From Oikopleura dioica (Eukaryota > Chordata > Appendicularia > Copelata > Oikopleuridae): a stretch of DNA of 64,000 nt. Of this stretch, positions 31,698 through 43,100 are shown in pieces. The DNA lies in the NCBI GenBank assembly GCA_907165135.1, contig OU015566.1:11888157-11952156 (forward strand), in the 5' to 3' direction. The notes under the pieces are model-generated. The model was not told where the DNA came from, did not search any database, and saw only the letters and a program-made list of their open reading frames with translations. The translations under genes and the position numbers were made by a program. How positions within the stretch are numbered: position 1 is the first letter of the stretch; each line of letters opens with the position of its first letter.

Positions 31698-32228
31698 TCT
31701 CTTTTATTTTCCGCTTTCTCTTGATTTTATGGTTCTGTCGACAGAAAAGATTTGACCAGCAACTCTGATTAGATTTTCAATTTTACGAGTCTTTCAGCAG
31801 AGAACAACAAGGAAAGAATCTCACAATGGATCACTGATATCTTCCATTTGGTATCCCAAATTGGTAAGCAACAGATTCTTCGAAATTAATACTAAAAAAT
31901 CAAATCTCTTACGAAAGAAAATATAAGTTATAATTGAGTTGAAATGGGGAGAGACTAATCCTTTTGATGGCCAGAGTCTGACCCAACTAACCGATTGTAC
32001 AGAACTTGTCTGTAGTAAAATAGGTGGTGGTCTAAACTTGACCAGAATAATAAATTATCATGCGCGTAAAGTGAAGTGTTATTGGAGTTACAGTGTGCGA
32101 TTTATTTGATTTATAGAAACGGACGACAGAGTAAATTCAAGCGCGCAGGCTAGATAAATTGCAGTGCGCGTTTTCAGCGGCACGATAATTCTATTTTTGA
32201 CGGAAGCACTATTTTAACGAAAAAAAAG
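31698..32228. other. Spacer between exchanger gene and Arg/Glu-rich ORFs
   Basis: AT-rich. No coding frame, hairpin or repeat that I can support. Confidence 0.5.
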
Positions 32229-32703
32229 ATGCCACTATATCACGACCCAGAAGAGATGGATATTGATCAGACAAGGAAAGGGTTTTTATAACAAAAAATA
32301 ATGAGTTATTTAAAAATTCAGAAATTATAAAAAAGCAATTATGAAAATAGAGCCCTATAAGAACCCAGATAATAAGAGATCTCCACAAAAATTACGACAA
32401 CACCACCTATTGAAAAACCCTTTTCTTCTAACTATTTTGTTGATGACAGGCTGTTATTAATATAATCATCTTTTTCTACCTTCAGTCTGTTTGCTTTCTT
32501 TATTTGCAGGCGCAGGAAAGGCGATTTTCTATTTACAGAGAATTAAAAAGCTCAAAAGAAACTCACACGCCCCGGGAAAGCCTTCCAACAATAAAACTAA
32601 ATTACATAATGTCACTTCCCAGCAGTAAAGATCAGCAGAAATCTCAAAAACATTTGCTCGCTATAACCAATGCTAAGGTCACGGGTTTCTATTTCCCAAA
32701 GTG
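32229..32703 (+). CDS. Candidate small charged protein, family copy 1
   Basis: Begins MPLYHDPEEMDIDQTRK at 32229, closely resembling MPLHHSEEMDIRERSR of the next copy. A later open block (32510-32703, AQERRFSIYRELKSSKE) follows a TTTGCAG acceptor and could be the next exon. The join is not resolved. Function unknown. Confidence 0.35.
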
Positions 32704-32882
32704 AAATGTTTGCGCTTGAAAAATATGATTTCCATGGAAATTGAGAAAAGCTAGTCTGCTTTATCATACTAACCAGGCTCTTTGTTTTCTTTCGGTAATC
32801 CGTTGCTGATTATTTTTAATTGTTTGTGTAATTAAATAATAAAATATTTCAGAACCCTGGGCTCAGTAAAACGAGATTCTCA

Positions 32883-33151
32883 ATGCCGCTCCATCACTCG
32901 GAAGAGATGGATATCCGGGAAAGATCAAGACTACGGAGAGAAAGCGAGAGGGAGCAGCAACGCCAGAGAAGGAAAGAGTCTTTCGAACGAATAAGAATTT
33001 CTTCTTCTTGAAAATTGACAGTCGTAAAATGAAACTCCAGAATAGAGAAAGCGAGCGAGAAAGACAACAGCAGCGTGAAGAAGAACGACGAGAACGGCTT
33101 CGAGAACAGCAGCTTGAAAATTTACATCGAGAAAGATGTAATTTTGAATAA
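32883..33151 (+). CDS. Candidate Arg/Glu/Gln-rich protein, family copy 2
   Basis: Begins MPLHHSEEMDIRERSRLRRE and continues with highly charged helix-forming sequence. A second open block (33030-33151) carries RESERERQQQREEERRERL and ends LENLHRERCNFE. The two parts are probably joined by a short intron whose edges are not clear. The composition suggests a single alpha-helix or coiled coil. No function is assigned. Confidence 0.4.
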
Positions 33152-33278
33152 CTGTTCATCTGTTCTGTTCAATTTCGATTCTTACGACGTAGGGCTTATG
33201 TTGTTTGATGAGATTTCCTTCACTTTTGACCATCTTTGATTTATTTGTTTTATTTTAAGGATTTTCAGCACTTGTCGA

Positions 33279-33506
33279 AATGAATTCTGCAGAAAGAAGA
33301 CAACAGCAGGAAAGTTTTTCAGAAACTTAGTTGGCAAGTGCTGAATGAAATTTCATCTCGAAAAGGCTTAAAAGAAAGAACAAGAGCAAGAACGGCGACG
33401 ACAACAGGAAGAAGACCGTCGAGAACGGGAACGAGAACGACGAGAACGAGAGCGCGAACGGCGAAATCAGCTTCAAAATCTGCATAAAAACTATCATAAT
33501 TGCTGA
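33279..33506 (+). CDS. Candidate Arg/Glu/Gln-rich protein, family copy 3
   Basis: Starts MNSAERRQQQE and, after a likely intron near 33315-33370, continues EQERRRQQEEDRRERER to a tail LQNLHKNYHNC ending at 33506. The tail matches LENLHRERCNFE of copy 2, which supports a small tandem family. Confidence 0.35.
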
Positions 33507-34222
33507 TGAATAACTGCTCGAAATTTTACTGCAAACACTACTTATATCGATGATATATTCCCCGTATATTCACTAATAAACCTTCTCCTGACACCAACGT
33601 AAGGACGATACGATTATCAAAGTTCTGTCAATCAGGGCTCTTAGATTCAGATAATGAACGCGGAAGGAAATGTCTGAAGTGTCCATTATTCTGAGACAAA
33701 ACTCATAAGCAGGCCTCAAAGAACCAATCTTTCGAATAACGTTCTTTTCGATGGTTGAACTCGAAGCCTTGAAGTCAAAAACACCTTTGTTAGTTTTTAT
33801 TGCGCACTTGGGCTCTCAAAGTATAAAATTAACGTTTTTGCGCCACCTTGAAGGCGTTTAAAACGAGCGAAACTCGCTCTTATCTGTCCAAAATATTTTT
33901 CCAAGAGAAAAGGTAAGAATTTTCACAAGAAAAAATCGGTTTTCTAAATCTCTCTGACTTTAAATGAACGATGATATTTTTAGACAACGAAAGGCTGATG
34001 AATATTGCTAGAATTCGAATGCAACCAGGCGGATCCCGAAACGATGGGGACATCCACAAGGGAAATAACTGCGGAAAATGATTTTGACGTGAGGCTCATG
34101 TTATTTTCATTCAATCCCATAACTACACTTCCCCTTTATTCGGCCTGTTATTAAATTAGTAATAAATTTGATCTCCCTGTGTTTTTCTTTTTTTTTTGAA
34201 AAATTGTCAGCATATAATAAAC
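33507..34222. other. Spacer before the hAT-like element
   Basis: No supported gene. A short perfect hairpin (GAGCGA-AAC-TCGCTC) lies at about 33868. Otherwise AT-rich. Confidence 0.45.
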
Positions 34223-34230
34223 GTCAGACC

Positions 34231-35318
34231 CAGGGTTCTAAATCTGAGCCCAAAATCAAAAGTCGAGTCGAGTCGAGTCGCTAGTCACTCAAAAAATCCC
34301 TAGTCGAGTCGAGTCGAGTCGAAAGACTTTGTGAAACTCCTAAGTCGAGTCGAGTCGAGTCGAGTCGACTAATTCGACTAATTAGTCGAAAAGTCGAAAA
34401 TTTTGTAAAAAATAAGAAATTAAGTCGAAGAAGTCGAAACGAAGTCGAAAAAGTCGAAAAAGTCGAAAGTCGAATAAAAAGTCGAAAAGTCGAGATCAGA
34501 AAAATTTATTACTAAATAGTAAGGATATATTTATCAAACTATTTTAATGACGTTCTTCTTTCCACAATTTATGACGAAAGGCTGGGTAAGCGGAGTGATT
34601 TTCTAAATAATAAGAAATATGATATCTTCAGAAAATTCTTACTATTTTTTTGATGCTTCAGATGTTCCAAAGGCTTGAGTTTTGAGTCCTTTTCGCGCAG
34701 CGATTTTTTTCAAGGCCTCTTTGAAGCGACCATGTTCCGCTGTTTGTTGTTTCTTTTCTATATGGGCTGCTTTTTGATTATGAAAAATTGTTCCCATTTG
34801 GTACGACAAGCAACTGAACTCTCGCTCAGCTTCGTTTGAGGATGATGGCAAGCGGCCGATCTACTTTATATTTAAATTTTGAAAATTAATTAAATTTACC
34901 TTTCCAGCAATTTTCATGTTGCCTTCGACTAAAGCGGCGAGAAAATGATGCTTGCGCGATGCTCATTTCTAAAGTCTAGAAAAGTCAGTTTACAAAATCT
35001 AGAAAAGATTTGAGTTCTTTGCCGAATGTTTTCGACTTTTCAAATCGACTTATTCGACTAAATTTTCGACTTTTTCGACTTTTTCGACTTGATTTTCGAC
35101 TTTTTCGACTTGATTTTCGACTTTTTCGACTACATCTATAACTTCTTTTTCGACTTATTCGACTAGTCGAAATTAAGTCGACATATTTAAGATTTTCTAG
35201 TCGAGTCGAGTCGACTTTTTCTCACAAGCAACCAAGTCGAGTCGAGCTAGTCTTTTCGACTAAGACTCGACTCGACTTCGACTTTAGTCGAAACTCGACT
35301 AGTCGATTTAGAACCCTG
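34231..35318. mobile_element. Non-autonomous hAT-like element with GTCGA arrays
   Basis: The ends CAGGGTTCTAAATC and GATTTAGAACCCTG are inverted copies, and GTCAGACC is duplicated on both sides (34223-34230 and 35319-35326). An 8 bp duplication with CAGGG ends is diagnostic of hAT transposons. Both subterminal regions (about 34261-34495 and 35035-35300) are dense arrays of GTCGA on the left and TCGAC on the right, with variants GTCGAAAA. The middle has no transposase motif. Confidence 0.88.
34642..34851 (-). other. Short ORF inside the hAT-like element
   Basis: 69 codons, Lys/Ala/Glu-rich (KEALKKIAARKGLKTQAF). It could be a remnant of captured or transposase-derived coding sequence, or chance. 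No homologue is recognised. Confidence 0.25.
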
Positions 35319-35466
35319 GTCAGACCATTTAATCGAAAACCCAGCAAGCCTTACCTTATTTGTCCGTTAACAGAGCAGTATACTTAGGTTTTATTACTTA
35401 GGTTTTGCCGGTCGAATATAAATAAAGATTTTCAAATTCTCATAGATCATAGATTTTTATTAGAAG

Positions 35467-36078
35467 TCATGGTACAAAAGATAAAACAGCGCAAATAAAT
35501 ACCAGTCCCATTTGAAGAGTGCACAAGATGTAGCTGAAGCAATAAATAAACCCTAAGTCAGAAATATTTTTCTATCTTACCTTGTTCCATAAGAAAAATC
35601 TTCGCCCAAGTACTTGATCGGGTCGATCGAACTTATTGCGCCCACCGTAAAAACTACTCAAAGTCTATTAGCAAACGCTAACCAAAATTAGCTGTTGTAC
35701 CTGAAAAAGTGAAAGATGTAATGAAAGCGCTTCCAATGCCACTAGCTCGGCTTTGATCGCCCTTGAATGCCTTGAGCAGCGAGAAAACAGTAGCTGCCAG
35801 TAAAATGAGCACGTTTGTCAGTTGAAAGCCACGAACTGCCTCTAGTCCCTTGTATCCTTCGTACTCCCCGATAGAAATTGCTTTCTTTTCGTCGGAGATC
35901 TTCACTGACCAGATTCCGTGACTGCCTTTTTCGGAATTCCACCAAGCCTCGCTAGAGACCGCGGAAAGAGCAAACACGAAGCTTGCGGCCCCAAGAGCCG
36001 CAACGGCATGCTAAATCCGTTATTACATTGAATCTCTTTCTGCTCACTTACTGGAGTAAATCTCTTTATATCCATCAT
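35467..36078 (-). CDS. Four-helix membrane protein of claudin/PMP22-like layout
   Basis: Exons 36052-36078, 35701-36010, 35581-35653 and 35467-35533 join to 477 nt, giving 158 residues. Four hydrophobic helices: AVAALGAASFVFALSAV, LTNVLILLAATVFSLL, SGIGSAFITSFTFS extended into exon 3, and LQMGLVFICAVLSFV. The first loop has WWNSEKGSHGIWSV, which recalls the W-GLW of claudins but lacks the two cysteines. Claudin/PMP22/EMP proteins shape junctions and membranes. Membership is inferred from topology only. Introns of 42-47 bp, all GT-AG. Confidence 0.65.
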
Positions 36079-37162
36079 TCTTCCTAAAAAGAGGCTGAAA
36101 CTCTGGAAAAGCTGAATAACCTAAGGCAGCCCGGGCGAGGTCAAGCGTAAATTAACGACTTTCATTCGTCATCACTTGTTCCTTTGTTTTTTTATTCTAC
36201 TAAAGTTTTCACAAGTTCTGAGCTCTAGCTCGGAGTTCATTTAGGTACTCTCGTTCTAGTAGCTCAGAAATGCTTCGAAAGGTTTTTTGGAACGTGTCTT
36301 AGATAAAATAATATGACTTGAGCAAAATGACGATTTGATTAGTTTATAAAATATCATATTGAGCAACACTATATTTATGATTATATCCATCCACAGAGCT
36401 CAATCTTAATTTGTTTTCTTGCTTCTTCATCCACGTTTGCCAGCTTGTGGGATTGATTGGAGAGATTATTGATAAGTCCAATCGAATAAAGTTAATCCTG
36501 GTAACCTGGTAAACTTTAATCCATCGTTTATCCACCATTTGTTGAGCGTCACCAGCGATTTCTTTCAAAACCAGCCATCATCAAAATAATCGTTGTAATT
36601 ATTTGCATTGAAAAAATCGGTTCGCTGAAACAGCGTGAAAAAGCAAGTGAAAAAATTTCGCAGGCCGCTCCGGGTTAATCATGTTTGGCAGATGCTGACA
36701 GGGAGCCATGTGAAGAAGCTTAGCATAATTTATCTGATAAAGGAACTGCTTGCGGCCATTTCGGGAGCCCATGACAGCTACAAACAGGATCCCTAGAATG
36801 TTCGGGAGAAACGTTACAAGGCTGCAATTTATGACTTGTACTAACGGAAATAAAAACTATTCGCCTCATAAAAGATGAAATAAGCCTCATTAAATGTTAT
36901 TTATTTCGTCACAATATAACATAAAAAGTCATTATCGTGCCGTCAGATCCGCAGTGCGGAAGATAAAACCGAAGATAAAAATTGACTTAAATAAGCACTT
37001 GTTTTGACCGCAGATAACGGAGTCTAGCCCTTACCCCTGGGCGTTCCATGAAAAGCAGAAGAGAAACTGCAGTGTCGTAAAGAGAGCGTAACTAGAATTG
37101 GTGGCGCCCTTCGAAAGGCGAATATTGGCTTCTGAAAATTTTCAGGATTCGGCCTCAGAATC
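36079..37162. other. Spacer with weak minus-strand coding candidates
   Basis: On the minus strand, 36344-36568 is open (74 codons, charged, no signal) and 36620-36830 reads as a hydrophobic start (LVTFLPNILGILFVAVMGSR) followed by a basic segment that could splice to FFNANNYNDYFDDGWF. These may be one or two small genes, but starts and splice sites are not convincing. The rest should include the promoter of the fibrocystin-like gene. Confidence 0.3.
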
Positions 37163-40100
37163 ATGTCAACCTGGCGAGAGATTTTTGCCAGTTTGGCCAT
37201 TCTTACAGGGGTGCAGGCCACCCTTGATGGACCAAGACTAGAGCCACCGGATCCGATCGTCAGAGATGGAGACACTATCAAGTTCTGGGTAAGTTTATAC
37301 TTCGCGTTCTTTAATTATCATAGAGTTTTCTATTGAACAATTTATAATGACTTGACTACAGTCAAGACAAAAATATACCCCGTTCAATCTAAAAACCTTG
37401 AAAACCAGAAAGAAAAAAACTAAATTGCAAATTGTGTAAAAATAATTTTAGGGATCCAACCTGGAATTACTTGGAGAATACAACATGGACATGCAATTTG
37501 TTTTGCATGAAAGTGTCGAAATCATTTTCCAACCCGTTGAAGAGAGCTTTGACGATCCACCAACTTGTACCGACCTATCAATCGAAGAAACTGACCCGTT
37601 TTACCCTCAGCGAGAAGCACTCGACTACCCCTACTTTCTTCAATGTACAGCGACAGGAATCAAAGAAGGCCAAGAATATGACCTTCGAATCCTTTACGAT
37701 ATCCCTGGTGTGCCAGCCTACGAGCCTTGCGAAGTTGATCCTGCAGAAGATCTTGATCCGATGCTCCAAATAGACGAGGACTGGATGATGGCACCTCAAG
37801 GTAACACTGGAGTCTCGACCTGCTATTCAATCAGAGGCATCGAAGCCGAAGAGCTTACACGAGAAGAGCTTCTGGCAGAGATTCGTTCAAAAAACGCAGA
37901 TGAGGGAGCTAGAGAACGTCGATCTGGCTCCCCAAGTATCTCGTCCATCGTACCTAGCAGCGGTTCAATCCTCGGGCAGCAACTCATCACCATTGTTGGT
38001 CACAATCTTGCTTCTAACAAGCTCAATATTCCCGGTGCCAACCCTGACGAAAGCTCCCCAGATGGAGACGACTACGTTGTCTGGTTTGAGAAGGCTGGCG
38101 AAACGCCAAAATTCTGCGTCTTCGACAGACAGTTGACTCTTCTAGCCCGTCACGTTGGGAATCACGAGTTCATTCTTTGCCGTACGCCAGCTGTGCATCG
38201 AGAGGGATGGTGGAGAATGAAACTCATTATTGACGGTGGAGAAACTATAACTGGACCTCAAATGAGATTCGAGGTCAATTACGGACCGACAATTACCTGG
38301 GCTACTCCATACCTTTCTTCGCCAGCGGCGCATCCAGATGAGGAATACCTCGAGGAACGAACCTTCTGGTCGATGTGGATAGATCTTGACACAAATAACA
38401 ACGGGGACGAAGATGAACGATTTTATAGGCATCACAGAGATAGAAAACTTTACTTAGCTCCAGCTTGCCGCTCACCTATCGACTGGGAAGTTTTCGACAA
38501 AAACAACAACCAAACATTTGTCCAGTCAGTCAACTTCAACTCGGACGGGCTTCCGCGTGCACAGACGTTCAACCTCAAAGAGGGTTTCGATTGCACTGAC
38601 AGCGCGCAAACAGAGACATTAAGTGAAATCGCTATGTGCCCAGATGTTAAAATCCGATACCTTTGCTCCGAAAATGCTATTGACTTCCAAGGACGACTCT
38701 ACACGGTGAATTTCAATGCAGTCGACGATGGAAACGATGAGGATCCCAACAGAATGTTTTTCCAGCCCCGATTCATCTCTGAAGACGGTCTCAATATGGG
38801 TGAATGTGAGATCTCAATTAAGAAAGACGAATCATCAGAAATCGAGCTCTTCCGGCAGATTACAAGTGGCAATAACGGTATTCTCCGATGCCTCGCAAGA
38901 GTTGAAGAGCCGGGCCAGTACAACTTTACCTACACAACACAAAATGAGGGAGCATCTGTGAACTCTAGAAACTTCAATAACGTGCTTGGGAACGCAAATC
39001 TTGATCCTTTTAACTTCGAAATCTATCCAATGATTCGCTCGGTTCATCCAAACATCGGCTCAGCTGAAGGTGGCACCGTGATAACAATCACTGGAACTGG
39101 ATTTTCGAGCACGCTTGGTGAGACAGCCGTTGAACTTGGTGGAAAATCGTGTAAAATTTTGACGCATTCTGCTACGGAGATTACCTGCGTGACAAGTAAA
39201 GTGGAGTCCCATAAGCGAAAATTCAACTGGAGCCCGATGCCAGATGGAACCAACGATTGCCCAGGAAATGACATTTTTGGTTATCACTACACTCCTAATC
39301 AGATGTTTTGCCGAGCGCACTGTGAGGAAGAAGGAGGTTGTAGCCATTATATTTACGATCCTGTTGATGGAAGATGTTGGCTCAAAAGAAACACCCCCAC
39401 ATGCGGATATTACGGAGGAAAAGATCATCTCGTCGGCGAAATCGCGCTTGACATGGAGAGTACAAATGCAATTAAAACGACGCGATGCAGATGGGGAAAG
39501 GGAGCCGGCTATCAGGGTACCCTTGCTGTCGACAAAAACGGAGATGCCTGTCAACCAGGCACTTATTGTAGAAATGAGGATGGTCTCTATGCTCTCCCAA
39601 GCTGCAATTCAACTGCTTCAAACACCATCGTCGAGTGCCAGATTATAAATTGCGAGCGAGTTGGAGAATATCCCGGTAGTCGAGGATCAACTGTTAGATA
39701 CGTACCTGATCAAAACGCATATACGTACGGACATGGCGCTTTCAATCGCGAGTTTGAACCAGCAAATTTTGAAATAATCGATTCTTCGTATTTTTCGGGC
39801 TCCGAAAAATGGAAATGGACCGGTCAATTTAATCGAGAAGGCTATTCAGCAAGAAATCAATTCTACTTTGAAGTCCCTCAGACTGGCTGGTACAGAATTA
39901 TCTTCTCACATGATGATGATGCTCAATTATTGAGAATCAATGAAGACGGGTCCTACGAAACTCTTTACCATTACGGCGCCTGGAGTGATCTTTTCAACTA
40001 TGCCGCTCGAGGACACAACCAGCAAACGAAAGACTTGTACTTGGAAAAAGGAAGTAAACAATTGTTCGAATACAACTTCAGAGAAGGTTGGGGTGGCGAT

Positions 40101-43100
40101 CATGCTTCAATGGGTTTGCAATGGCTTGGTGACTTCAAGAACGGGCGATATGAAGATGATACTCAAACAAGACTTGGTTACTTCAAGGCGCATTCTCGAC
40201 GCGGTTACAGAACAACGGGGACGTCTCAAAGCCACAACATCATTTTCAAGATGAACTACACAGGACTTGACTGGGAAGGAGAAACACCTATTCCCGAAGA
40301 ACGAATTCTTAAAGCTCCTATCTATAGACTCATGTATTGCGGTGATAATGTCAATGGCTCTCCAAACTGCAGAATAACTAGAAACATGGCGACAGCTCTT
40401 TGGCAGTTCAACAACAATGCTGATCGAGAAAAAAGAATCGAGGCCGTGATGAGAACGGACATTTTCAGAAACAAAATTCAGTACACTGCGAATCCACCAA
40501 CAGGAGAAGAAGGCTACTGGAATTCGATCCATCAGTACACTGGATATGAGGATAACTCGATTTGGCCAGGAAGTAATCACCACAAAATGGAATACGGTCA
40601 GTTCAGTGGAGCTAAGGCATTCAGAACAAAACCAGGTTACCACGTTTACAACTACGGCAAGGGCTACTTACAGTATAATGGAGATGATGAAGTACAACAA
40701 AGGAGAACTATAAAGCACTGGTGCACTGCCGTAAAGGGTGGCGTTTCCTTTTTGCAGGCGAAAATCAGGTTCAACTGGTATAACGCACAGGGAGAACACA
40801 GGCTACACGATCACTGGTGGTGGTTGGCTAATGACGAGAACACTGCATCACAGTATACTTCTCCTAACGACGGTAGAGACTGGGGATACCACTGTTTCAA
40901 CTTAGTTGACATTCTCGATACACAAGCTGCAAATGTAGGAATCAGTATTGATTGGATGAATGATGTCTGGCTGACAGAAATGAAGATGTGGGCTCGCCAT
41001 GATGACCGAAACGACCCGGATCCTGATCGAAGGTGGAGATTCGAAAATACAGTTTTCGACGAAACTGTTTTCGGCGATTACGGCTTCGAGAGGCCTGAAG
41101 CACATATCATCGAACATGCTGTCACTGTCAATGGAAAAGTCATTTATAATGTTGACGCGAAAGTTACAAAAAGCGGGGATCACAACGTTGTTCTTACTTA
41201 TTCTGCAACAAACGTAGATGCCTGTAGCTTCAGCGTTCCTTTGCCAATGGTTGTTGAGCCCGATCCAACAGAGCTCTATGAGCAGGGACTAGACGGAGTA
41301 GACCATGTTGGTAATGGTAAAAATCAAACTATGGAATTCATCACCGAAACTGAATATGAAATGCTTGGAGAACATCCCGCTGATATTGCAGACTACAAAG
41401 TTCAGCTAGGAAGAGAAGGTTCCTATCTCAACAAAGCAGTCGTTGATATCAAATATTCTGGATATTACTACCGCTGGGATACCCCGATCGACGGAACTCG
41501 CATGAGATACGATGCCTACGCAGTTGAACGAACTGTAAACAGTGACAACGTTGCTCCTCATGTGACAACTACAGTCAGTTTCGGCATTGACGATGAAGAC
41601 CAGACGTACTCTTTCACACATTCTACTTCTCATTCGACTGTTCAATCTGAAATGCGCAGCCGTTGGCCCCATCTTCAAAAAATGAACTTGCAAGTAAGCA
41701 GACACGGTGACTGCAAAAATGGCTATTACTACGACTTCAAAGGTCATAATAGAGGCAATATTGGTCAGTTGATGGCGGAGCATTCAATTTCAGACGAATT
41801 TGTTGAGCGTAATCCAGATGTAGCAGCAGCGTTTTACAAGGTCAAGAATGATTTCTGGCAGGGCGGTCCTTACCAAGCCATTATTCCTGGTTCAATGATG
41901 TCTATTCCAAAGATCCTTCCAGAAGTAGTCGTCATCACCAATCGACAAAGATCTAAATGCGGTGCTCACTTTCGTCAAGAAATGACACCCCTTACGTGGA
42001 CAGATAATATGCTTTATGGTTGTTCTTTCACTTATTCTGACGATCACACTCCAGTTGTCTACGACTCGTCAGTTGGAGAAGAAGATATCATCGCGGAAGG
42101 AGACGTCATTACTGTCGATGTTACTTTCCCAGGAGCAACTTCAGTATCCGATGATAGCTTCGTTGAAATTGGCGGAACCAAATGCGAAATCATAGCCCAC
42201 GAAGATGTCCTTATTGGACCGGTCAATGGCACATTCCTGGCAACAAGATTAACGGTCACTGTTGGCGCTGTCCCAGCTGGAGAAAAACTTTTGACCTTTA
42301 GTGATCCGTCTTTTGGAACAGCGAAATCCGATATCAAAGTCCATTCAGGTCTGACTATCGACTCATATACACCAGAAACTGGTTCGATCTACGGTGGCTC
42401 TATAGTTACTGTAACCGGAAAGGGATTCGAGGATGGTCTTGTTGTTCAAGTCTTTGATACTCTTCAAGACTGTATCGCCATTGAAGGTGAAGTTACTTAC
42501 AGTGAAATGAAATGTGTAACGCAACCTGCGAATGATTCCAGCAGTAGAAAACGGCGCCAGGTTGTGGATGAATCAACTCCAACAATCTCAGGAATGTCGA
42601 GGACGAAAATTTCGGTTATTGGTGGCGACATCATCACAATTACCGGCTCCAACTTCGGTTCAACAATGGAAGGTTCTAGCGTTGATGTGCAAGGCCTCTT
42701 CGCTGAAACCGAGTGCGTTCCCGATCCGAAATACGTACAACGAGGTTGTTTGGGATACAGAACAGCAAATTCTGGCGATTGGACTATCACCAGTTGGTCA
42801 AACACAGAAATCGTCGCCGTCACCGCCATGCTCGATCAAGGTGCTTATGAGCTTCAAATCACATCTGCAGACAACGGCTTCTCAAACAAGTTCAACTTCG
42901 ATTACGCAGTCGAGATTACTGGGGTCTCCCCGCGGTATTCATCCCTTGTTGGCGGTAGAATGATAACAATTTCCGGTTTCGGTTTTGCAACCGACAACAT
43001 AATCCCGAATCGCAAGCTCAATGCTGACACAACTATCGAAGTATTTGCTGTTGGTGGTCTTTCTGGAATGTGGCGAAATCGATGCCATGTCAAAGAAGTC

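Noticed and set aside
34261..35300. GTCGA arrays as a CRISPR-like or centromeric satellite
   Set aside because: The arrays lie within a transposon bounded by TIRs and an 8 bp duplication, have no spacers, and the genome is animal.
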